From: Halomonas sp.
GTDB lineage: Bacteria > Pseudomonadota > Gammaproteobacteria > Pseudomonadales > Halomonadaceae
Length of the DNA stretch: 6,185 nucleotides
Reading direction: 5' to 3'
Assembly (NCBI GenBank): GCA_007129225.1
Contig: SKVX01000356.1
Coordinates: 1-6,185 of the forward strand
Shown: positions 1 to 6,059 of the stretch, in pieces
Layout of the letters: every line of letters starts with the position of its first letter
Position numbering within the stretch: the first letter of the stretch is position 1
Program-made: the position numbers and the translations under genes
Notes under the pieces: generated by a model
Told to the model about the DNA's origin: nothing
Databases searched by the model: none
Seen by the model: only the letters and a program-made list of their open reading frames with translations

Positions 1-78
1 ATGCGCTCGAAGCACCGGATCCCAGGACGCGACGCGCTCACACTGGCTGCCAACAAGAACAAGGGCCAGAGAAGCGCG

Positions 79-108
79 CCTTCGGCAACAACAGCAACAA
101 GCCGAAGG
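79..108 (+). other. Stem-loop presenting an A-rich Hfq/Crc motif
   Basis: Perfect 8-bp inverted repeat CCTTCGGC (79-86) and GCCGAAGG (101-108). The 14-nt loop is AACAACAGCAACAA, made almost entirely of AAN triplets. It is the clearest of the four motif-bearing hairpins in the predicted sRNA. A stem this strong around a purely A/C-rich loop is what one expects of a protein-binding RNA module. The structure is predicted by eye only. Confidence 0.65.
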
Positions 109-296
109 TAGGCATATTCACGATGCCGTCGTGGTTGGATTATTGTTTTGAATACGAGGCGGTCGCAACCAGGAACGTCAACAATCACAACAACACTGCT
201 TGCCTGTGAAATCTTGGTGACTGTGGTCCGTATTCAAGGCGATGTGCCATCACGAAGAAGAAACAGCCGCATGGACGCAGCATTTTCAGCTTGTCA

Positions 297-322
297 GAGG
301 AGGCCAACCGGCCTCCTCTTTT
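297..322 (+). terminator. Intrinsic terminator of the CrcZ-type sRNA
   Basis: A perfect 9-bp GC-rich stem (GAGGAGGCC at 297-305, GGCCTCCTC at 310-318) with an AACC loop is followed by TTTT at 319-322. A296 can pair with T319 to extend the stem. It lies about 100 bp before the pcnB start and well after the A-rich tracts, so it separates the sRNA from pcnB. The U-run is short, so some read-through into pcnB is possible. Confidence 0.85.
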
Positions 323-356
323 GCTGTTGGGCTGCACAGGGATTCGGCGCACCGCT

Positions 357-384
357 TTGCAAGGTGTCGCTGGTCGACTACACT
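357..384 (+). promoter_or_regulatory. Candidate sigma-70 promoter for pcnB
   Basis: TTGCAA (357-362) and TACACT (379-384) are separated by 16 bp; each matches 4 of 6 consensus bases. Transcription would start near 391 and give a leader of about 30 nt before the pcnB ATG at 421. It lies downstream of the sRNA terminator, where a pcnB promoter is needed if the terminator is efficient. The match is modest. Confidence 0.35.
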
Positions 385-420
385 CAACAACTTTCGCAAA
401 CTGCGAGTCGATATCGCCGC

Positions 421-1824
421 ATGTTCAAAGGATTTACCCGCTTTCTGCAGAGCCCTGGCGAGCATCTCAGGTCACTCTTCGGCCCCGAGGATGCCGCCGC
501 CGGCGAACAGGCCGGCCCGCGGATCATTCCCCGTAGCGAGCACCCCGTATCGCGCCAGCACTTCAGTGAGTCGGCGCTCAAGGTACTCTATCGCCTGCAC
601 AATGCAGGGTATGAGGCCTATCTGGTCGGCGGCTGCATTCGTGACTCGTTCCTGGGCAGGATGCCCAAGGATTTCGATGTCGCCACCGATGCCACGCCGG
701 AGCAGGTGCGCGAGCTGTTTCGCAACTCGCGGATCATCGGCCGCCGCTTTCGCATCGTGCACGTGCGCTTCGGTCGAGAAGTGATCGAGGTCACCACCTT
801 CCGGGGCAGGCCCAACGACGACCACGGCGACCACCTCGCCCAGCAGTCCGAGCACGGCCTGCTGCTGCGCGACAACGTCTGGGGCAATATCCAGGAAGAT
901 GCCGTTCGCCGTGACTTCACCGTCAATGCGCTCTACTACAGCATCGCCGACTTCTCGATCCACGACTTTGCCAACGGTGCTCGCGACATCGAGACCCGCA
1001 CTCTGCGCATGATCGGCGATCCGACGACACGCTACCGCGAGGACCCCGTGCGCATGCTGCGCGCCATCCGCTTCGCCGCCAAGCTCGACTTCAAGATCGC
1101 GCCAGGCTCCGAGGCACCGATCCAGGAGCAGGCCCACCTGCTGCTGCAGATCCCCCCCGCACGGCTGTTCGACGAGATTCTCAAGCTGTTCATGGCCGGC
1201 CACGGGGTAGAAACCTTCCACATGCTGCGCCACTACGGCCTGTTCCCCATGCTGTTCCCCGAGACGGAAGAAGCCATGGCCGAGCTGACCTGGGCCGCTG
1301 GCCTGATCGAGGCAGCCCTGGCCAGCACCGACAAGCGTATCCGCGAAGAGCGCCCGGTAACGCCCGCCTTCCTGTTCGCGGCACTGCTGTGGGGGCCCGT
1401 ACGGCTGCGCCAGGCGGCCCTGGAGAAAGAGGGCATGCCACCCTTGCCCGCCCTGCAGCTGGGGTCCCAGCAGGTGCTGTCGCGCCAGCTGAAGCACATT
1501 TCGATTCCCAAGCGCTTCAGCATGCCGATGCGTGACATCTGGGACCTGCAGCTGCGCCTGCCCCAGCGTCGCGGCAAGCGCGCACTGCAGACCCGTGAGC
1601 ACCCGCGCTTTCGCGCCGCCTACGATTTCCTGCTGCTGCGGGAAACGGCCGGTGAGCTGGAACCCGGACTCGGCGACTGGTGGACCGCCTATCAGGAGGG
1701 CGACGAGCACGAACAGCTGCGCCTGCTGGAGAAGGCCGGTGCCACTGCCACGCCCGGAGATCGCCCCAAGCGACGCCGGCCCCGCAAGCGCCGCCGGCGT
1801 AGCGCTCCCCCCGATAACCCGTGA
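421..1824 (+). CDS. pcnB: Poly(A) polymerase I
   Basis: This 467-residue protein of the class II nucleotidyltransferase family adds 3' poly(A) tails to RNA, which usually marks transcripts for decay by the degradosome. Family marks are LVGGCIRD at residues 68-75, KDFDVAT at 83-89 with the metal-binding Asp84 and Asp86, and the IIGRRFRIVHV stretch (105-115) typical of bacterial poly(A) polymerases rather than CCA-adding enzymes. RRDFTVNALYY follows at 163-173 and EDPVRMLRAIRFAAKL at 207-222. A very basic tail (KRRRPRKRRRR, 450-460) probably binds RNA. The frame stays open back to 148, but ATG 421 is preferred: it gives the usual family N-terminus (MFKGFTRFLQSP) and lies past the sRNA terminator. 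No clear Shine-Dalgarno precedes it. The stop overlaps the folK start as TGATG, suggesting translational coupling. Confidence 0.95.
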   Translation: MFKGFTRFLQSPGEHLRSLFGPEDAAAGEQAGPRIIPRSEHPVSRQHFSESALKVLYRLHNAGYEAYLVGGCIRDSFLGRMPKDFDVATDATPEQVRELFRNSRIIGRRFRIVHVRFGREVIEVTTFRGRPNDDHGDHLAQQSEHGLLLRDNVWGNIQEDAVRRDFTVNALYYSIADFSIHDFANGARDIETRTLRMIGDPTTRYREDPVRMLRAIRFAAKLDFKIAPGSEAPIQEQAHLLLQIPPARLFDEILKLFMAGHGVETFHMLRHYGLFPMLFPETEEAMAELTWAAGLIEAALASTDKRIREERPVTPAFLFAALLWGPVRLRQAALEKEGMPPLPALQLGSQQVLSRQLKHISIPKRFSMPMRDIWDLQLRLPQRRGKRALQTREHPRFRAAYDFLLLRETAGELEPGLGDWWTAYQEGDEHEQLRLLEKAGATATPGDRPKRRRPRKRRRRSAPPDNP

Positions 1825-2324
1825 TGCTCCCGGTTGACGTCTATGTGGGGCTCGGCAGCAATCTTGACGACCCCGCATCACAGGTGCGCCGGGCGCTCGA
1901 GACCCTCGGCGAGCTGCCGTTGACTCAACGGGTAGGCGTTTCGAGCCTCTATGCCAGCCGTCCCGTCGGGCCCCAGGACCAACCCGACTACATCAATGCC
2001 GTGGCTCATCTGGCGACGCGCCTTTCACCGCTGGCCCTGCTCGATCAACTTCAGGCACTGGAACAGCGCCATCGACGCGTTCGCCGACGCCACTGGGGCC
2101 CCCGCACCCTGGACCTGGACCTGCTATTGTTCGGAAAACGGGTCATTGCAACGCCGCGGCTGCGAGTCCCCCACCCCGAAATGAGCGCGCGCCCTTTCGT
2201 CATGGTTCCCCTCGCCGAACTGGCGCCAGCGCTGACACTACCCGATGGCCGAAGCGTCACCACGCTGGCCGAGCCACTGAGGTCACCGGAGCTGATCAAA
2301 GTGTTACCTGACCACCCAGGATAA
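1824..2324 (+). CDS. folK: 2-amino-4-hydroxy-6-hydroxymethyldihydropteridine pyrophosphokinase (HPPK)
   Basis: This 166-residue cytosolic enzyme transfers pyrophosphate from ATP to 6-hydroxymethyl-7,8-dihydropterin, the step before dihydropteroate synthase in folate synthesis. The N-terminus YVGLGSNL (7-14) is the family opening. The HPPK signature is WGPRTLDLDLLLFG (91-104), with Asp97 and Asp99 as the expected Mg2+ ligands, followed by VPHPEMSARPFVMVPL (115-130). Length is normal for the family (about 160). A GTG at 1821 is also in frame, but ATG 1824 is chosen because it forms a TGATG junction with the pcnB stop and begins just before the conserved strand. It has no strong ribosome site of its own and probably relies on ribosomes finishing pcnB. 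Folate made through this pathway is the one-carbon carrier that PanB uses. Confidence 0.95.
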   Translation: MLPVDVYVGLGSNLDDPASQVRRALETLGELPLTQRVGVSSLYASRPVGPQDQPDYINAVAHLATRLSPLALLDQLQALEQRHRRVRRRHWGPRTLDLDLLLFGKRVIATPRLRVPHPEMSARPFVMVPLAELAPALTLPDGRSVTTLAEPLRSPELIKVLPDHPG

Positions 2325-2361
2325 GTGTTACCTATCGACACTGCGCCCGCATTCTGGTAAC
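2299..2361. repeat. Spaced GTTACC repeats across the folK end
   Basis: The 11-mer AAGTGTTACCT occurs at 2299-2309 and again at 2323-2333, 24 bp apart. An inverted core GGTAAC follows at 2356-2361. The first copy codes for the folK C-terminus, the second begins within its stop codon, and the third sits at the candidate panB -10. They could be binding sites for a regulator of panB, or a short duplication. No known factor can be named from the sequence. Confidence 0.4.
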
Positions 2362-2363
2362 AA
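2335..2363 (+). promoter_or_regulatory. Candidate sigma-70 promoter for panBCD
   Basis: TCGACA (2335-2340, 5 of 6 to TTGACA) is followed after 17 bp by TAACAA (2358-2363, 3 of 6 to TATAAT). A TGG directly before the -10 makes it extended-type. Transcription would begin near 2370 and leave a leader of about 59 nt with a small hairpin at 2380-2398. It would let panBCD be expressed separately from pcnB-folK. The weak -10 keeps confidence low. Confidence 0.35.
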
Positions 2364-2428
2364 TCACGCGCAGTGAAAGGCGGTGCGGAGAACACCGCGC
2401 CGACCCGAGGACAACATGAGAGCACGCC

Positions 2429-3220
2429 ATGAAAACCGTCACCCTGAGCACGCTGCAGGCCCATAAGCGCGCAGGCGAAACCTTCAGTTGCCTGACGGCC
2501 TATGACGCCTCCTTTGCCCGGAGCGCGTCCGAGGCCGGCATCGAAGTGCTGCTGGTCGGTGATTCCCTGGGCATGGTCCTGCAGGGTCATGCCAGCACTC
2601 TTCCAGTCACCCTGGACGACATCTGCTACCACACCCGCTGCGTGGCCCGTGGAAAGGGCCAAAGCCTGCTGATGGTCGACCTCCCTTTCATGAGCAACTC
2701 CAGCCAGGAGCGTCTGCTGCAGGATGCCGGTGCGCTGATGCGGGCCGGTGCCGAACTGGTCAAGGTGGAAGGCGAAGCCTGGATGGCCGATGGCATTCGC
2801 GAGCTGACACGCCGGGGGGTGCCCGTTTGCGCCCACCTGGGGCTGACGCCACAGACCGTCTATCAGCTCGGCGGCTACAAGGTACAGGGTCGAGACACCG
2901 AACGCGCCACACAGATCCTCGAGGATGCCCGCACCCTCGTGGCAGCCGGCGCCTCAGTGATACTGCTGGAATGCGTACCGGCAAGCCTCGGCCGTGCCAT
3001 CACCGAGGCGCTGGACGTCCCGGTGATCGGCATCGGCGCCGGCCCCGATACCGATGGCCAGATACTGGTGATGCATGACGTGCTGGGCGTGACCCACGGC
3101 CGCGTGCCGCGCTTCGTCAAGAACTTCATGGCGGAGGCCGACGACATCCCTGGCGCCTTCCGTCGCTATCACGAAGACGTCAAGGCGCGCCGCTTTCCGG
3201 CCGAGGAGCACAGCTTCTAG
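2429..3220 (+). CDS. panB: 3-methyl-2-oxobutanoate hydroxymethyltransferase (ketopantoate hydroxymethyltransferase)
   Basis: This 263-residue TIM-barrel enzyme moves a hydroxymethyl group from 5,10-methylene-tetrahydrofolate to 2-oxoisovalerate, giving ketopantoate, the first committed step to pantothenate. The sequence shows LTAYDASFA near residue 22 and LVGDSLGMVLQGH at 42-54 with metal-binding Asp45. Asp84 lies in MVDLPFMS, Lys112 and Glu114 in VKVEGE, His136 in CAHLGLTPQ, and the catalytic Glu181 in LLECVP. GIGAGPDTDGQ is at 201-211. Positions and length match the E. coli enzyme, so it should be active and decameric. ATG 2429 has a moderate GAGAG site (2418-2422) at 6-nt spacing. A stronger GAGG serves an overlapping out-of-frame ATG at 2416. 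panC follows after 28 bp. Confidence 0.97.
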   Translation: MKTVTLSTLQAHKRAGETFSCLTAYDASFARSASEAGIEVLLVGDSLGMVLQGHASTLPVTLDDICYHTRCVARGKGQSLLMVDLPFMSNSSQERLLQDAGALMRAGAELVKVEGEAWMADGIRELTRRGVPVCAHLGLTPQTVYQLGGYKVQGRDTERATQILEDARTLVAAGASVILLECVPASLGRAITEALDVPVIGIGAGPDTDGQILVMHDVLGVTHGRVPRFVKNFMAEADDIPGAFRRYHEDVKARRFPAEEHSF

Positions 3221-3238
3221 CACCCCTCGCGATCCCCT

Positions 3239-3242
3239 GGAG
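3239..3242 (+). promoter_or_regulatory. panC ribosome-binding site
   Basis: GGAG lies 6 nt before the ATG at 3249 and supports that start. The 28-bp gap after panB holds no promoter or terminator signal, so panB and panC are probably one transcript. Confidence 0.7.
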
Positions 3243-3248
3243 CCCCTG

Positions 3249-4097
3249 ATGCGTACCCTGAGAGATATCCCTGAGCTGCGCGAGACCCTTGGTGTATACC
3301 GCCGCCGCGGCCAGCGTATCGCCCTGGTTCCGACCATGGGCAACCTTCACGCCGGCCACCTCGCCCTGGTGGAGGCAGCCCGCCGCCACGGCGACGTGGT
3401 GGTGGCGACGATCTTCGTCAACCCGCTTCAGTTCGGCCCCAGCGAGGACCTGGATGCCTACCCACGTACCCTGGCCGACGACCAGGCCAAGCTCGAGGAG
3501 GCGGGCTGCGATCTGCTGTTTGCCCCCAATACGACCATGCTCTACCCCCGCGGCCTCGAGGAGCAAACCCGGGTCTGCGTGCCCGCCGTCAGCGAAGGGC
3601 TCTGTGGCGGCGCAAGACCCGGCCACTTCGACGGCGTCTCTACCGTGGTGAGCATCCTGTTCAATCTGGTGCAGCCCGACACGGCCTGCTTCGGTGAAAA
3701 GGACTACCAGCAGCTGGCGGTGATTCGCAAGCTGGTGGAAGACCTCCACTTCCCCGTCGAGATCGTCGGCGTACCTATCGTGCGCGCCGAAGATGGCCTG
3801 GCGCTCTCCTCCCGCAACGGCTATCTGGACCCCGACCAGCGAGCCACCGCGCCCCGACTATTCCGGACACTCTGCGAGCTGCGCGACGCCCTGGAGGCCG
3901 GCGAACCCGTCGCCACCAGCCTGGATGCGGGTCTCGCGCGGCTGCGGGAAAGCGGCTTCGAGCCGGACTACCTGGAGCTGCGCGCCCATGACCTGGCGCC
4001 GGTCACCGCGACCACCCGCGACGCCGTGCTCCTCGCCGCCGCCCGCCTGGGCCCGACTCGCCTGATCGACAACCTGACCCTGACCCTGCCGCGCTGA
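3249..4097 (+). CDS. panC: Pantothenate synthetase (pantoate--beta-alanine ligase)
   Basis: This 282-residue cytosolic ligase joins pantoate and beta-alanine using ATP through a pantoyl-adenylate intermediate. It belongs to the cytidylyltransferase-like superfamily. PTMGNLHAGH at 28-37 contains the HxGH ATP site (His34, His37). NPLQFGPSEDLDAYPRT (58-74) and the GHFDGVSTVV segment (125-134) belong to the pantoate pocket. FGEKDYQQL (148-156) and the KMSKS-like LALSSRN (184-190) complete the active site. Length matches the family. The gene sits between panB, which starts the pantoate branch, and panD, which makes beta-alanine, so it joins the products of both branches. The ketopantoate reductase step (panE or ilvC) must be encoded elsewhere. 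Confidence 0.97.
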   Translation: MRTLRDIPELRETLGVYRRRGQRIALVPTMGNLHAGHLALVEAARRHGDVVVATIFVNPLQFGPSEDLDAYPRTLADDQAKLEEAGCDLLFAPNTTMLYPRGLEEQTRVCVPAVSEGLCGGARPGHFDGVSTVVSILFNLVQPDTACFGEKDYQQLAVIRKLVEDLHFPVEIVGVPIVRAEDGLALSSRNGYLDPDQRATAPRLFRTLCELRDALEAGEPVATSLDAGLARLRESGFEPDYLELRAHDLAPVTATTRDAVLLAAARLGPTRLIDNLTLTLPR

Positions 4098-4148
4098 TGC
4101 GGCATTCAAAGTGCACCCTGTGCATCGTATTCGGAGAAAGCTGCTTCC

Positions 4149-4529
4149 ATGTACACCATCATGCTCAAGGCCAAGCTCCACATGGCCCGCGTCACCCATG
4201 CCGTACTCAACTATGAAGGTTCCTGTGCCATCGACGGCCACCTGCTGGACCTGTCCGGTATCCGCGAGAACGAGCAGATCCAGATCTATAACGTGGAGAA
4301 CGGCCAGCGCTTCACCACCTATGCCATCCGCGCCGAGGAAGGCTCCCAGATCATCTCCATCAACGGTGCCGCGGCCCACCTTGCCGGCCCCGGGGACCGC
4401 GTGATCATCTGCAGCTACGCCCACTACAGCGATGCCGAGCTGGACAATCATCAGCCGGCGCTGGTCTATCTGAAGGAAGGTAACGACGTCAGCCACACCA
4501 GCAACGCCATCCCCGTTCAGCTCGCCTGA
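4149..4529 (+). CDS. panD: Aspartate 1-decarboxylase proenzyme
   Basis: This 126-residue pyruvoyl-dependent enzyme converts L-aspartate to beta-alanine for PanC. It is made as a proenzyme cut between Gly24 and Ser25 (in YEGSC, 22-26), with Ser25 becoming the pyruvoyl group on the alpha chain. Expected active-site residues are present: Lys9 and His11 in KAKLHMARVTHA, Arg54, Thr57 and Tyr58 in GQRFTTYAI, and Asn72 in INGAAAH. Length and order are typical. The nearest ribosome-site-like sequence is GGAGAAAG at 4133-4140, a little far from ATG 4149, so translation may be modest. It follows panC by 51 bp with no clear terminator and is probably co-transcribed. Whether a maturation factor is needed cannot be seen here. 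Confidence 0.97.
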   Translation: MYTIMLKAKLHMARVTHAVLNYEGSCAIDGHLLDLSGIRENEQIQIYNVENGQRFTTYAIRAEEGSQIISINGAAAHLAGPGDRVIICSYAHYSDAELDNHQPALVYLKEGNDVSHTSNAIPVQLA

Positions 4530-4532
4530 CGA

Positions 4533-4585
4533 GTAGCCGCACCCTCCGCGGGCTGCTCTCCAGCCACGATCCCACGGGCTGTGGC
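4533..4585 (+). other. GC-rich hairpins after panD, no U-run
   Basis: Two inverted repeats follow the panD stop. In the first, 4533-4540 pairs with 4548-4556, with one bulged base and an ACCCTCC loop. In the second, GCCAC (4563-4567) pairs with GTGGC (4581-4585). Neither is followed by a run of T, so they are not convincing intrinsic terminators. They might protect the pan mRNA 3' end. Confidence 0.3.
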
Positions 4586-4616
4586 ATGGAACAGGGACGC
4601 TGACTGACGAATTTCA

Positions 4617-4659
4617 CCCCATTGGGGCATTGCCGCAGCGCACAAGCGTCGCCTATGCT
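4617..4659 (+). promoter_or_regulatory. Candidate phaA promoter with adjoining palindrome
   Basis: TTGCCG (4630-4635) and TATGCT (4654-4659) each match 4 of 6 sigma-70 consensus bases, with an 18-bp spacer. Transcription would start near 4666, giving a leader of about 35 nt. Two bases upstream of the -35 is the perfect palindrome CCCCATTGGGG (4617-4627, centre 4622), a possible operator. The 171-bp gap and the change of pathway support a separate promoter for the thiolase gene. Confidence 0.4.
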
Positions 4660-4687
4660 GACAGGGCTACCGTCTGCGACCGATTTC

Positions 4688-4692
4688 AGGAG
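4688..4692 (+). promoter_or_regulatory. Thiolase ribosome-binding site that fixes the start
   Basis: AGGAG is 8 nt before ATG 4701. An in-frame GTG at 4692 overlaps the last base of this site and so cannot use it. ATG 4701 is therefore the start, giving the usual thiolase N-terminus MQDVVIVAARRT. Confidence 0.85.
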
Positions 4693-4700
4693 TGTTTCTT

Positions 4701-5876
<1,176 letters not shown>

Positions 5877-5894
5877 GCGTACTCCACGGCACGA

Positions 5895-6003
5895 GCAGCG
5901 CCGGGGACAGGCCGTAGCGGAGGTCTTTTGCCAGGGAAGGCAAAAGTAGCGCCCAGGGAAGGGTTTACAGTGCCTCCGCGAGGCATGTCGCCGGATCAGC
6001 TGC
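5895..6003. repeat. Structured imperfect inverted-repeat element (REP/MITE-like)
   Basis: The arms 5901-5923 and 5973-5994 are complementary over about 22 bp with a few mismatches; CCGG, GAC, GCC and GCGGAGG are preserved. GCAGC (5895-5899) and GCTGC (5999-6003) extend the pairing outward. Inside are a perfect 8-bp hairpin, CTTTTGCC (5925-5932) with GGCAAAAG (5939-5946), and a short CCC/GGG hairpin (5952-5963). Both have the same loop, AGGGAA. The whole folds into a cloverleaf-like shape. No protein gene is supported in it. I believe similar blocks recur between genes in Halomonas, which would make it a dispersed repeat, but that is recollection and untested here. Confidence 0.65.
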
Positions 6004-6012
6004 GTCACCTAA

Positions 6013-6040
6013 AAAAACCGCCCCTATGGGGGCGGTTTTT
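6013..6040. terminator. Bidirectional intrinsic terminator between phaA and pnp
   Basis: A perfect 12-bp stem (6013-6024 with 6029-6040) has a TATG loop, a GC-rich top and A/T at its base. Read on + it ends in TTTTT for the thiolase transcript. Read on - it ends in seven T (complement of 6011-6017) for pnp, so it is stronger in that direction. It lies between two converging genes. Confidence 0.9.
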
Positions 6041-6059
6041 GTTGGAACCCTGGCTTGTC

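Larger units (their letters stand above)
43..322 (+). ncRNA. crcZ: CrcZ-type Hfq/Crc-titrating small RNA (5' end unresolved)
   Basis: This non-coding stretch directly precedes pcnB, the place where Pseudomonas encodes CrcZ (between cbrB and pcnB). It contains four A-rich tracts of the AAN-repeat type bound by the distal face of Hfq, assisted by Crc: AACAAGAACAAG (52-63), AACAACAGCAACAAG (87-101), AACAATCACAACAACAC (180-196) and AAGAAGAAACAG (255-266). By eye the tracts lie in or near hairpin loops: stems 43-51/63-69, 79-86/101-108, 170-175/200-206 and 247-254/268-274. A perfect 9-bp long-range helix joins 148-156 to 229-237. A strong intrinsic terminator closes the unit at 297-322. In the known family such RNAs soak up Hfq/Crc and so relieve catabolite repression when CbrAB is active. 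The 5' end was set at the first hairpin; the real start may lie in 1-42 or before the window, since no sigma-54 promoter is visible. The function comes from position and motifs, not from sequence homology I could test. Confidence 0.72.

Noticed and set aside
44..57. TGGCTGCCAACAAG as a sigma-54 -24/-12 element
   Set aside because: It lacks the GC at -12 with the required spacing and lies over the first A-rich motif, which must be transcribed.
1..111. Frame-1 reading frame from ATG 1 to TAG 109-111, and the other open frames there, as the end of cbrB
   Set aside because: None of the peptides resembles the helix-turn-helix end of a sigma-54 response regulator, and the frame covers the first two A-rich sRNA hairpins.
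386..391. AACAAC in the pcnB leader as an Hfq/Crc target
   Set aside because: Only two AAN units, 30 nt before the start codon; too short compared with the tracts in the sRNA.
148..420. N-terminal extension of pcnB back to ATG 148
   Set aside because: It would run through the sRNA and its terminator hairpin, has no family resemblance, and the poly(A) polymerase N-terminus begins naturally at ATG 421.
472..1881. 469-codon open frame on the - strand
   Set aside because: It is the antisense shadow of pcnB in high-GC DNA, with low-complexity Gln/Gly/Ala content and no recognisable domain.
3858..4496. 212-codon open frame on the - strand
   Set aside because: It is antisense to panC and panD, both of which have full sets of catalytic residues.
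4533..4585. Intrinsic terminator of the pan operon
   Set aside because: The hairpins are GC-rich, but no T-run follows either one.
4692..4700. GTG 4692 as thiolase start
   Set aside because: The GTG overlaps the AGGAG ribosome site that serves ATG 4701, and the extra three residues are not part of the usual N-terminus.
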